From Streptomyces bambusae (GTDB lineage: Bacteria; Actinomycetota; Actinomycetes; Streptomycetales; Streptomycetaceae): 64,000 nucleotides of DNA. Both the position numbers and the translations under genes were made by a program. Under the pieces are notes generated by a model. That model had not been told where the DNA came from, did not search any database, and saw nothing but the letters and a program-made list of their open reading frames with translations. The stretch is from contig NZ_JAJAUZ010000006.1 in NCBI RefSeq assembly GCF_020532645.1, positions 151,772-215,771 on the forward strand, read 5' to 3'. Below are positions 50,540 through 58,630 of the stretch, piece by piece (within the stretch, counting starts at the first letter, position 1; the number at the start of each line of letters is the position of its first letter).

Positions 50540-50953
50540 CTACGTGAGCGCCGTGACGGGCCAGGTGTATTCGAATTCGGGCAGTTCGAAGCCTTGGTCG
50601 AACCGGCAGGTGCGCTCATCGGTGCGTAGGGCTCCGTGCCGCTCGTAGAAGGCGATGGCGCGGGTGTTGGCACGGAGTACTTCCAGGTACACCGCCCGGT
50701 CCGGGTGCTCGTCCGCTGCCCAGGCCCGGGCACGGGCCAAGAGCCGGCTGCCGATTCCCGACCCGGTGCGGCCCGGTCTGGCGTGCAGGTTGTCCAGCAG
50801 GATCCGGCCGTCGGGCCGGGGTATCAGATAGGTGAACCCGTCGATTCCGGCTGCCCCCTCCAGCACGAACAGAACGGCCCCCGGGGTGGGATTCCACAGC
50901 CGGGCAGGTGAGACACCCAACACTGCGTCATGGCGATGGCGCACTGGCGTCAC
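50540..50953 (-). CDS. GNAT-family acetyltransferase, possibly N-terminally shortened
   Basis: A 137-residue protein from GTG 50953; the open frame extends further but overlaps the upstream gene and has no ribosome site. The core is present: AVLFVLEGAAGIDGFTYLI, LDNLHARPGRTGSGIGSRLLA (acetyl-CoA loop RTGSGIG) and VYLEVLRANTRAIAFYERHG. The first helix and strand of a standard GNAT are missing or very short, and the likely start is only 11 bp from the stop of the TIGR04222 gene. It may be a functional small acetyltransferase or a 5'-truncated copy. Confidence 0.7.
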   Translation of the reverse strand: MTPVRHRHDAVLGVSPARLWNPTPGAVLFVLEGAAGIDGFTYLIPRPDGRILLDNLHARPGRTGSGIGSRLLARARAWAADEHPDRAVYLEVLRANTRAIAFYERHGALRTDERTCRFDQGFELPEFEYTWPVTALT

Positions 50954-50963
50954 GGTGGAGGAA

Positions 50964-51869
50964 TCAGAGGCCGCCCCCGCAGCCGCCTCCGCACCCGCCG
51001 CCGCCGAAATCGGCCCCGCCCAGCCCGACACCGCCGCCGGACACCCAGTGGGAAGCGGTGGACGGAGTGCGGGGAGAGGGCGACGGCGTCACGTACGGTC
51101 TGGTGAGCGCCTTCTGGAGCGCGGGCAGCGCATGGGTACCGCGGCGGGCCACGGCGGTGAGTGTCGCGGCGGTCTTGCGGTCGAGGCGGTCTTGGCCGGG
51201 CAGCCGGGTCCACCGGCCGCGCCTACTCAGCCGGACGGACAGCTTCCGCGCCGCCAGGGGGCGCAGGTCCGGCTTCGACCCCTCGTACCAGAGGGCGACG
51301 AACCCGCAGACCCACAGCAGGGCGTACGCCGCCGTCCACTCCAGCGGGACCCGATCGCGGACGGCCCAGTCGGCCGCGCACACCCCTGCGTTCACCACGG
51401 CACAGGCGAGACAGGCGCGGATCGCGCGTGCGCGCGCGGCCCGGGTGCGTCTACCGGCCTCGGGGTCGTCCAGCAGTCCGCCCGCCGCCAGTTCCCGCAG
51501 GACGTCCGCCACTGCCGCCGACTGCCGTACGGCGGCCAGGAGTCCGGGCCCGTCCTGGGCGTCGCCCCCGGCCGCACGGAACTCGACGGCGGCCTGTTGC
51601 ACGGCGTCCGGCCCCGGCGCGTCCGCGAGCAGGACACGACCTCCGGCGGGGCTCGTCAGCCGGCCGTCCAGGAACATGGCGGCGAGCGCCGTGTCGGCCA
51701 CGCGCGACCCCCCGCCCGACAGGGCGGCCAGGACGTACAGGTCGGGATCGGCGGGTTCGCGAACGGGCGGGTCGATCCGCCGCTGATTCTCCTGCGCGTA
51801 GGAGCGCAACTGCCGCACCAGTACCACGCCCAGCACGATGTAGACCGTTCCCCACGCGACCTGCCACAT
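50964..51869 (-). CDS. TIGR04222-domain membrane protein
   Basis: A 301-residue membrane protein; ATG 51869 behind AAGGGGGCGG. An N-terminal helix (WGTVYIVLGVVLVRQLR) precedes the conserved DPDLYVLAALSGGGSRVADTA segment typical of TIGR04222, a long cytoplasmic region with a helix pair (AIRACLACAVVNAGVCAA and WTAAYALLWVCGFVALWY), and a C-terminus ending in a run of GGGG/GGGCGGG. The Gly/Cys-rich tail is a family trait. The function is unknown. Confidence 0.87.
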   Translation of the reverse strand: MWQVAWGTVYIVLGVVLVRQLRSYAQENQRRIDPPVREPADPDLYVLAALSGGGSRVADTALAAMFLDGRLTSPAGGRVLLADAPGPDAVQQAAVEFRAAGGDAQDGPGLLAAVRQSAAVADVLRELAAGGLLDDPEAGRRTRAARARAIRACLACAVVNAGVCAADWAVRDRVPLEWTAAYALLWVCGFVALWYEGSKPDLRPLAARKLSVRLSRRGRWTRLPGQDRLDRKTAATLTAVARRGTHALPALQKALTRPYVTPSPSPRTPSTASHWVSGGGVGLGGADFGGGGCGGGCGGGL

Positions 51870-52048
51870 GACCGCCCCCTTGGCCCCGCCGTTGATACCC
51901 GCCGAACACGACCCGAAAACCGGCCAAGCCGCACGCGGACGGCGGGGCGTGTAGGGCCTCTGGCCGGTCCGGTCCGCGTCCTGCCGCCTTCGGGCCGACG
52001 CAGTGCCCGCTTCCCGCGGCAGCGGGGCCTTCAGCGTTTCCGGGCCGG

Positions 52049-52624
52049 CTACTGCCCCAGGTACTTGTTCCGCCACTCCAGCGGCGACATGTTCAGCGCC
52101 GCATCGGCCAATTCGCGGGCGGATGCGGTCTTGAGGCTGTTCAACGAGGTGTCGATCCAGTCCTGCACCAGAGTGTTGCCCTGCGAGCGATACTCCACCG
52201 CCTGCACCAGGCACTCCAGCTTGTCCGCGTCTTTGGCCACGATCGCCTCGGGAGTGTTGCCGGCTTCGTACTCCTCGACCACCCGCAGCACACCGGCCCG
52301 GACGGCAGGGTGGGCACGGGCCACCTGGTCCGCGGTGACGTCCACGTTCGCGGTGACGTCGATGTAGCGCCGGCCGATGTGCGGGATGTCCCCGATTCGC
52401 GTCTCCTGTGTGTCGTGGAAGAGGCACATCAGCGCGACCTTCGCCGGGTCGGCGCCCTCCATCATGGCCAGCACGGCACCGATGATGCCCACGCGGAACG
52501 AGTGGTCGGCGATCGACTCGGGGTTGTTGTTGCCGGTGAACCACCATCCGGTCCGCTTGGCGTTCTTCATCACACCCATCTCGAAGAGGAACGCGGCCGT
52601 GTCCTTCGCCGTCTCGTCTGCCAT
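52049..52624 (-). CDS. HD-domain phosphohydrolase (YfbR/HDDC2-like 5'-nucleotidase)
   Basis: A 191-residue metal-dependent HD hydrolase; ATG 52624 behind GGAGG. Metal ligands are in SIADHSFRVGIIGAV (H), LMCLFHDTQETRIGDIPH (HD) and IVAKDADKLECLVQAVEY (D). Members dephosphorylate 5'-deoxynucleotides. The gene lies 16 bp downstream of the XRE regulator and is probably co-transcribed with it, divergently from the candidate peptide operon at 53924. It might support nucleotide chemistry unrelated to the peptide. Confidence 0.87.
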   Translation of the reverse strand: MADETAKDTAAFLFEMGVMKNAKRTGWWFTGNNNPESIADHSFRVGIIGAVLAMMEGADPAKVALMCLFHDTQETRIGDIPHIGRRYIDVTANVDVTADQVARAHPAVRAGVLRVVEEYEAGNTPEAIVAKDADKLECLVQAVEYRSQGNTLVQDWIDTSLNSLKTASARELADAALNMSPLEWRNKYLGQ

Positions 52625-52640
52625 CTGCCGACCTCCGGTA

Positions 52641-53720
52641 TCAGTCTCGATCACGAAGAACGTAATGCACGCTGGCCAGTTCGCGCCGGGATCTCTCGGA
52701 GGTACCGCCTCCGTCCAGCAGCCGCGCCGTACGCTCCGCCAGGTCCCGCACCAGCAGGCCGGACGCCTGCGGCAGCCAAGGGTGTGCGATCAACAGGGCC
52801 CACATCGTGTGCACGTACAGGTCGACGTACCCGGGGGCATGGTGCAGGCCGTATGTCAGTCCCCGCAGCAGCGTAACGGGATCCCAGCCGGTGAGTTGCC
52901 GGTCCCGCATGAACATGTCGTCGGACTGGGGTAACGGGGTACCACCCAGCCAGTAGGCCCAGTAGTTCAGGTTCGCTGCTTCACCCGCGTCGTCGTCCAC
53001 CATCGCCCGCTCGATGAAGTCGAGCAGCGGGACCGGATCTCCGAGCCTTGCGAGCGCGGTGGCCGTCGATCGCGCCTCCGCCCAGTGCGGAGTCCACCCC
53101 CGCCGGGCCAGCAGACCTCGCCGAGCGTGCAGGGCCTGCGCCGTCCAGGCCACCGCCTCGGGGCTCTTGTCGTACGAGGTCAGATACAGGGCCTGGCGGT
53201 GCAGGAGGACCCCCTGCGCGTCGGTCCGCGGGGCTGCCTCCGCCGTGGTCCGCAGCCGCTCGAAGAAGGCCAACCGGTCCGGGGCGGGGAGGAGCGGAGA
53301 AGTAGCTGCCGGCCCTCGTCGGCGAGGGGACGGGGTACCGGCAAGGGAGGGTGGGCGCGTCCCGGTGAGGGCCCAGGCGAGCATGTGGGCGGTGTCCCGA
53401 GTGTGCACCCACTCCGCGAGCGGATGGGGTCCGTCGGTATCGACAAGGGTGGCGCTGATGATCCGGTCCGCGTCCATCGCCGCGTCCAGCAGGGCGATGA
53501 CCGCCGCGTCCGCACCGAGCGCGGCCAGCCTCCGCCGCAGCCCCAGCAGGTCCACCGCGCGCATGTTCGCGACCGGCCGTCGTCCCGACTCCCAGCCCTG
53601 CACCGTGGCCAGGTCCACGCCGAGGGCCTCGGCCATCCCTGCCTGCGTGAGCGGCACCGACTCCCGCGCCGTGCGCAGCACAAAGCCCGCGATCGTTCCG
53701 GTGGTTGGTCTCGTGGCCAT
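52641..53720 (-). CDS. XRE-type helix-turn-helix regulator
   Basis: A 359-residue regulator; ATG 53720 behind GGGGAG. The N-terminal Cro/C1-type domain reads IAGFVLRTARESVPLTQAG, MAEALGVDLATVQGWESGRR, then a dimer helix. The remaining 280 residues are helical and TPR-like (for example AVAWTAQALHARRGLLARRG). Such XRE proteins with helical sensor regions regulate neighbouring genes in Streptomyces. It is divergent from the small-protein/peptide operon at 53924-56296 with a 203-bp shared intergenic region, so it is the likely regulator of that unit. Confidence 0.87.
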   Translation of the reverse strand: MATRPTTGTIAGFVLRTARESVPLTQAGMAEALGVDLATVQGWESGRRPVANMRAVDLLGLRRRLAALGADAAVIALLDAAMDADRIISATLVDTDGPHPLAEWVHTRDTAHMLAWALTGTRPPSLAGTPSPRRRGPAATSPLLPAPDRLAFFERLRTTAEAAPRTDAQGVLLHRQALYLTSYDKSPEAVAWTAQALHARRGLLARRGWTPHWAEARSTATALARLGDPVPLLDFIERAMVDDDAGEAANLNYWAYWLGGTPLPQSDDMFMRDRQLTGWDPVTLLRGLTYGLHHAPGYVDLYVHTMWALLIAHPWLPQASGLLVRDLAERTARLLDGGGTSERSRRELASVHYVLRDRD

Positions 53721-53923
53721 CGCGCGCTCCCCGGTGTGGCCCTCCACGTCACACGTACCCGCAGTCAGTCCCGGTGCACGCAGAGCGACCGTACGTTCAT
53801 CTTGCGGGTTCGACCAGCCCCAGCGCCTGGGAACGAAGTTGACGCCGCACCCCCGGCAGCGGGGCGCAGCCGTACCTCCCCGGTCCTTGCGTCCCGTTGC
53901 AACCCCTCGGAGAGGAGGGCTCG

Positions 53924-54139
53924 ATGCCCGGTCCCGAACTCCCCCGTCGCCCCAAGGCCCGACAGCGCGAAGACTGGTCCAAGCCCCTCCCCGGGGATGC
54001 GTTCGCCGTCAAGGCTGACGTCCCCTCCGCCTACGGGCGCCGCTCCCCGGCCCTGAGCGAGCGGGCCCGCCGCGGCTGGCAGAAGCTCGGTGACTTCCAC
54101 ATCCGAATCCGGGAGTCGCGCGAGGAGGTGCCGACGTGA
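53924..54139 (+). CDS. Small basic hypothetical protein
   Basis: A 71-residue protein; ATG behind GAGAGGAGGG. It is rich in Arg, Lys and Pro (PELPRRPKARQREDWSKPLP) with the second half AYGRRSPALSERARRGWQKL predicted helical. No domain is recognised. Its last codon and stop overlap the start of the next small gene as GTGA. It lies at the head of the peptide operon and could be a peptide-binding or nucleic-acid-binding partner; nothing in the sequence proves that. Confidence 0.7.
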   Translation: MPGPELPRRPKARQREDWSKPLPGDAFAVKADVPSAYGRRSPALSERARRGWQKLGDFHIRIRESREEVPT

Positions 54140-54351
54140 CGGATCACGAGTACGCCGTCGACCACGCCGGCTACGAGCAACATCCCCTCCTGGGCATCCG
54201 CGTCCGGGACATCGCCAGCCGCACCGAAGGCGAGCTGACCGCCGTCACCCACCAGTTGCACGACGACGGTCGCACGGTGCGGATCGCGCACATCCGCCCG
54301 GCCTCGGGGATCGAGTGCACCACGGCCGCGGACAACATCCAGCGGGCCTGA
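54136..54351 (+). CDS. Small hypothetical protein, second gene of peptide operon
   Basis: A 71-residue acidic protein, GTG 54136 overlapping the previous stop. HPLLGIRVRDIASRTEGELT and AVTHQLHDDGRTVRIAHIRP suggest a compact alpha/beta fold, possibly a small binding protein such as a leader-recognition module. It has one cysteine. No family is recognised. It is coupled to its upstream partner and lies 98 bp before the two-unit peptide gene. Confidence 0.7.
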   Translation: MTDHEYAVDHAGYEQHPLLGIRVRDIASRTEGELTAVTHQLHDDGRTVRIAHIRPASGIECTTAADNIQRA

Positions 54352-54449
54352 CCCCACCACAGACCCCCGCCCCGTACCTCCTCACGGCACATGCCGGGGC
54401 GGACGCACCATCACCAGCACCATCCGTGAACACCGAAGGGAGCACCACC

Positions 54450-54602
54450 ATGGCCGACACCAACCAGGTCGACAACCTCACCCGGCGGCTGGACCACTCC
54501 GTTACGGACGGCTTCACCCCGGCTGCCCCGCTCACCTCGCTGACGCGCCGGCTGGACCACATGGTTCCGGACGACGCCGCCCCCGAGGTCACCGAGGTCT
54601 GA
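54450..54602 (+). CDS. 50-residue two-unit peptide, candidate RiPP precursor
   Basis: ATG at 54450 behind AAGGGAGC. The product is an 8-residue lead (MADTNQVD) and then two consecutive 21-residue units: NLTRRLDHSVTDGFTPAAPL plus T, and SLTRRLDHMVPDDAAPEVTE plus V. The motif LTRRLDHxVxD is identical in both (residues 10-20 and 31-41). A tandem-unit peptide of this size directly before an HExxH peptide-modifying-type enzyme is a hallmark of ribosomal natural-product precursors with repeated cores. The Asp, His or Arg side chains in LTRRLDH would be candidate modification sites. A regulatory or binding peptide is an alternative. Confidence 0.72.
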   Translation: MADTNQVDNLTRRLDHSVTDGFTPAAPLTSLTRRLDHMVPDDAAPEVTEV

Positions 54603-54738
54603 CCAGAGTCTGACACCGACCCGACTGACTGACGGCATCGCGGGGCGCTTCGCAGCGTCACCACCGAGGCGCCCCGTCCCACGTCGCCACCACTCCGCGA
54701 TCCACCACCCGGCGCAACGCGACCGAGGAGACACGACC

Positions 54739-55662
54739 ATGCCGACCACCATCGCCGCCTGCGTAGAGAGCGGCTCGTTCTTCGACCTCAACCGCGACGA
54801 CCCGGTGCTGACCCAGCTTCGCGAGAACGGCTCCGAACACGCCCTCCCGTTCGCCCTGATGGAGCACCTCGTGAAGTCGGGCACCCCCTACGCCGAGCAC
54901 GCCCGCACTCTCGCCGCCGACCCCGTGCCCGTCGACGGGGCCGTCTTCGACTGGTTCGACGGCGCCCTCCACGAGCAGCTCGCCAAGGAGGTCAACCTGG
55001 AGACGTACGGGATCCTCGAACACACCGTCGCGCGCCGCACAGACCTGACCCGCGCGCTGGAGCGGATCGCTTCGATCCACCCTGAGGGCTTCGCCCGCGT
55101 TCGCGAGTTCGTTCGGGGCCTGCTGTGGGTGGGTCTCAAGCCCGGTACTGGCGGCTCCTCGCTGACCAGCTCCAGCGACCCTGCCCTCCCGTACGTCGTC
55201 ATGTTCTCCGAGAAGGCGCTGCTGCACATCCCGCCCAACACCGTCAGCACGGAGCCGTCACCCCGTTTCCTCGCGGAGAACATCCTGCACGAGGCCGTCC
55301 ATCAGTCGGTCAGCTTCCACATCCTCCAGCGGTCGGTCTTTGCCAACGGCTACTCCGCCAAGGCCTCCCCGAAGATCGAGATCGCGTGGCGAGCGGCGAG
55401 CGAGGAGCGGAACCAGTTCTGGGAGATCGACCGAACCTTCCACGCGACGTGCGTCTACAACCAGCTCCTGCGGTTCAGGCGCACCGAGCTGGACCGCGAA
55501 GACCTGAACGAGAACGAGCGGGCGTGCTTCCAGGCCGCCTACGGTGAAGGCATGCCGGCGGTCCGCTACCTCATGGACCAGCTTGAACGGAACGCCGAGC
55601 ACTTCACGCCCCACGGCCAGGCGTTGCTCGCCGATCTGCGTCACCAGACCGACGGACTGTAG
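54739..55662 (+). CDS. HExxH-motif putative peptide-modification enzyme
   Basis: A 307-residue enzyme; ATG behind GAGGAG. The N-terminal two thirds is helical (FALMEHLVKSGTPYAEHAR, then FARVREFVRGLLWVGLKPG). The metal motif is NILHEAVHQSVSFHILQRS, with His184, His188 and a further His194, followed by an acidic/aromatic segment (EERNQFWEIDRTFHATCVYN) carrying another His. This is the arrangement of the TIGR04267-like HExxH proteins linked to peptide modification, some of which are reported to be iron/oxoglutarate peptide beta-hydroxylases; it is not a typical protease. It lies 136 bp after the two-unit peptide and 40 bp before a TPR gene. Confidence 0.75.
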   Translation: MPTTIAACVESGSFFDLNRDDPVLTQLRENGSEHALPFALMEHLVKSGTPYAEHARTLAADPVPVDGAVFDWFDGALHEQLAKEVNLETYGILEHTVARRTDLTRALERIASIHPEGFARVREFVRGLLWVGLKPGTGGSSLTSSSDPALPYVVMFSEKALLHIPPNTVSTEPSPRFLAENILHEAVHQSVSFHILQRSVFANGYSAKASPKIEIAWRAASEERNQFWEIDRTFHATCVYNQLLRFRRTELDREDLNENERACFQAAYGEGMPAVRYLMDQLERNAEHFTPHGQALLADLRHQTDGL

Positions 55663-55702
55663 TACCGTCCGGCCCGATCAGGACCCACCCAGGGAGAGAT
55701 CA

Positions 55703-56296
55703 GTGCTCCAGCACCTCATCACGCACGGCGAGGATCTGCGTATGGCCCCCGTCGACCGTGAGCAGTTGACCACCGCCGTCGCGGAACTCCGGGAGGAGCT
55801 GCAGGCGCTGCCCGAGGGCACGGACGCTTCCAGGGCGCGGGTCCTGGCCCGGTGGAGCGGCATCGGCCTGGTGAGCCTCGGTGACTACGACGACGCCCGT
55901 ACATTCCTGCGGCAGGCGCTCGACCTGGCTGACGCTTCAGGCGACACACGAGGGGTAATCGCCACTGAGCTGAACCTGGGCGACGCCTACCGCTACGCCG
56001 GTGAGGCAGAGACCGCCGGCGCCATCTACCGCAGCGCCTTGGACGCCGCCCGGACCAAGCACCCGGACCTCGTGGACTTCGCCCTCCAGCACCTCGGCAA
56101 GCACTGCCTGGAGCAGGGCGAACACGAAGCGGCTCGCGCCCACCTTCAGGAGTGCCTGCGCCTGCGGATCGCCAAGGGCGACGCCGGGCTGATCGAGTCC
56201 ACGCAGGCCGCGCTCGACCGCCTCGGCGCGGACACCCGCGACGTCACCAGGCCGTCCGCTGCGGCCTCGTCGTGCACCGTGAGGGTGAGCGTGTGA
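55703..56296 (+). CDS. TPR-repeat protein of the peptide operon
   Basis: A 197-residue protein; GTG 55703 behind AGGGAGAG (ATG 55742 possible). It has at least three tetratricopeptide repeats: ARWSGIGLVSLGDYDDARTF, LRQALDLADASGDTRGVIA, YRSALDAARTKHPDLVDFAL and LGKHCLEQGEHEAARAHLQE. TPR proteins act as docking scaffolds; here it could bind the peptide or the HExxH enzyme. It is the last gene in the operon before a 267-bp gap in which no gene could be supported. Confidence 0.8.
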   Translation: MLQHLITHGEDLRMAPVDREQLTTAVAELREELQALPEGTDASRARVLARWSGIGLVSLGDYDDARTFLRQALDLADASGDTRGVIATELNLGDAYRYAGEAETAGAIYRSALDAARTKHPDLVDFALQHLGKHCLEQGEHEAARAHLQECLRLRIAKGDAGLIESTQAALDRLGADTRDVTRPSAAASSCTVRVSV

Positions 56297-56563
56297 CGTG
56301 GTCCCGGCCTGCTGGGCCGTCGGGTGTGATGGTGAGCCCATGCGGTCGGGGCTCACGCGGATCAGGCTGAAGGCCGGCTCAGGCGCAAGCTCGCGGTGCC
56401 GGCGGCCGCGTTCGATCCCCGCCACCTCTCGCACGGTGTCAGCCGAGTCCGCGGCAGCAGCCACGGCGTTGCAGGTCGTCCAGAGACCAGGTGCACCGTG
56501 GGGAGCCGGCGGCCCGGACGGCTGGCGGGATGCGCAGGGCGGGCGACGGAAGGGGGTCCGGGC

Positions 56564-57430
56564 TCAGGCCGGCCAGTGCTTGGTGCGTCTGGCCAGGGTG
56601 GGGTCCGCTGATGTGCGGGCGGCGCGGATCAGGCGGGCTCGGAGGGGTGCGGGGAGGGCTGCCACGTCTTGTTTCTGGCACGGCCGGGTGTTCCAGCCGG
56701 CCAGGTGCCGGACGGCGCCGGCGTCGTGGCGGGGGCCCGCCGTCGGGTGTCCGAGTGCGGCGGCGATCTCGGCGAGGGGAACGTCGGCGAGCAGCCGGCC
56801 CGGGACGGCTTCGTGGGGCGGGAAGCCGGAATAGCGGCCGCTGCCCGCGCCGCACCAGGCCAGCAGCAGGAGCGCCCGGTCCACCGGGTCCGGGTCCGCC
56901 TGCTGCAGCCGGGCGTGTGCGTCGGCCAGGAACTCGGGCGCCGGGTGCGAGCCCGTGCGGGACAGGGCCAGCATGGATCCGGTGAGAGAGGCCAGGGCCG
57001 GCGGAACGGCTGCGATCCAGTCCGCCTCTTCGGCGTCCTGCCGCCTGCGGACCGACGCAGCGTCCTCTTCCCGTGTCAGCGGGCCGGCGAGGCCGTGTTC
57101 GGCCAGCCACCGGAGCAGCGATGCACCGTCCTTCAGGACGGCCAGACCCTCCCAGCCGTCCCAGCGCAGTGCCTCGCTGTGGTGCAGGACCACGTCGGCC
57201 ACGCGCTCGCCGTGCGGGCCGAGGAACTCGAACCGCACGTCCCCCGCGCACGCGCAGGCGTGGCCAGGGAGCTTCCCGACGGCCATGGCCGTGCGCAGGC
57301 GGTCAAGGTCGGACGCCTGCGACAGGTCGACAGAGGCCCGTCCGCCAGGGTCGGCCTCGGTCAGCCGGAGCCGTACGGCGTCGCGCAGAACGTCGTCCAA
57401 GGCGCGCAGTGCGGACCTCGTCGGCTCCAT
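56564..57430 (-). CDS. Hypothetical protein
   Basis: A 288-residue protein; ATG 57430 behind GGAGGTCGA. It is mostly helical with some beta content near residues 60-90 (FEFLGPHGERVADVVLHHS). Two or three cysteines occur, including HACACAG. The segment EDAASVRRRQDAEEADWIAA is charged and helical, and the C-terminus (PAPLRARLIRAARTSADPTL) is basic. I do not recognise a family. It is convergent with the TPR gene and not clearly linked to the peptide operon. Confidence 0.65.
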   Translation of the reverse strand: MEPTRSALRALDDVLRDAVRLRLTEADPGGRASVDLSQASDLDRLRTAMAVGKLPGHACACAGDVRFEFLGPHGERVADVVLHHSEALRWDGWEGLAVLKDGASLLRWLAEHGLAGPLTREEDAASVRRRQDAEEADWIAAVPPALASLTGSMLALSRTGSHPAPEFLADAHARLQQADPDPVDRALLLLAWCGAGSGRYSGFPPHEAVPGRLLADVPLAEIAAALGHPTAGPRHDAGAVRHLAGWNTRPCQKQDVAALPAPLRARLIRAARTSADPTLARRTKHWPA

Positions 57431-57518
57431 TCGACCTCCTGACCCTCCTGGCGTCGTGCCGTGTCGCTGCATCGTAATAGGCGGCCGGTCCTCGACCGCC
57501 TACGCCTGCCCACGGCCG

Positions 57519-58373
57519 CTACGCGGTGACGGTGAAGCCGTGGGCCTTCCCCAGGGCGGTCAGCGAGGTCGGGCCGGGAACGCCGTTGCAGTCGTCCGGG
57601 CCCCAGCCGAGTCCGTTGCGGTCGGAGTGCCTGCGCTGGAACCGTGCGTACGCGGTCACGGTGAGGCTCCCGTACGAGCCGTCGTGGGCGTACGCGTCCT
57701 GCAGCAGCCCCTCGGCGGCCAGGGCCACCTCCACGACGTTCACTTCGGCCGGGTGGGTGGTCGTGCCCTGCCGGCCCTGGGGGTCGCGGCGGGCGGCGTC
57801 GACGAGGTGGGTGAGCGAGACCCGGGGCTGCTGCGGCCGTGAGGCCGGGACGGATGCTTTCGGCGTGCCGCCGAGCGCGGGATCGGCGCAGGTGGTGCCT
57901 TCGGCGAACGCCGGGACGCCGTACCCGTACGGGCTGCCGCGCCCGCGGCGCGGCCGCACCCGCAGGTACACGCCGTCGCCCTGCGGGCTGCCGTTCGCGT
58001 TGGTGTTGCCCTCGACGGTCCAGATCGAGTCGGCGTCGTAGGCGTAGACGACACCGACGTGGTCCTGTCCGGTGGTGCCGAGGTAGAACGGGCCGCCGAG
58101 GACGGGGTGGTCGGTCCACCGGCCGGCGCGCTTCCACCAGTGCACGGCGGTGCTGCAACTGGCCGTGATCGGCCACGAGCTGCGCTCGCCGAGTTCGTCG
58201 GCACCCCACGCGGTGAAGACGGCGCACCAGGCCATGCCCTGCGACCACTCCAGGCCGGCGGTGGCGGGCGAGAACTTCTGGACGTTGTTCCAGTTGCCGT
58301 TCGCGTCCCGGCCCTCGTGGTATCCGGCCTGGCTGCGGAGGAGGTTGACGTACTCGGTTCGGGACAGGGCCAT
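57519..58373 (-). CDS. CHAP-domain peptidoglycan hydrolase (endolysin-like)
   Basis: A 284-residue cell-wall hydrolase; ATG 58373 behind AGGAGG. The N-terminal CHAP amidase/endopeptidase domain has the catalytic Cys in WSQGMAWCAVFTAWGADELG, the His in YLGTTGQDHVGVVYAYDADS and WTVEGNTNANG for the third residue. A linker leads to a C-terminal peptidoglycan-binding-like domain (VTAYARFQRRHSDRNGLGWG, then DDCNGVPGPTSLTALGKAHG). No signal peptide is present, as in many phage endolysins, so it may be a domesticated phage gene or depend on a holin-like exit. Confidence 0.82.
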   Translation of the reverse strand: MALSRTEYVNLLRSQAGYHEGRDANGNWNNVQKFSPATAGLEWSQGMAWCAVFTAWGADELGERSSWPITASCSTAVHWWKRAGRWTDHPVLGGPFYLGTTGQDHVGVVYAYDADSIWTVEGNTNANGSPQGDGVYLRVRPRRGRGSPYGYGVPAFAEGTTCADPALGGTPKASVPASRPQQPRVSLTHLVDAARRDPQGRQGTTTHPAEVNVVEVALAAEGLLQDAYAHDGSYGSLTVTAYARFQRRHSDRNGLGWGPDDCNGVPGPTSLTALGKAHGFTVTA

Positions 58374-58630
58374 GGTGCCTCCTGGGCGTGCCGAGGACCC
58401 GCGCGTGGCGGGTCCGGGGAGGTGGGGGACCTGGGTCGGGTCCGGATCCACGGATGTCGGGTGGTGCCGGGGGGGTAGTGGGGATGGCCGCAGGGCGACG
58501 GTGCCGGAGTCGGCGGGCATGCCCGTCGGGGATGCGGTGACGTCGATCGTGCCGTTCTGCCGGACGAGGAGGGTCTACCCGTTCGCGCCCGCGGCCCCAC
58601 CTGGATGCCCGAACCAGGGGCGTCGGACGG

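Noticed and set aside
56297..56563. Possible gene in the gap after the TPR protein
   Set aside because: Open frames here lack a start with a ribosome site and show no recognisable motif.
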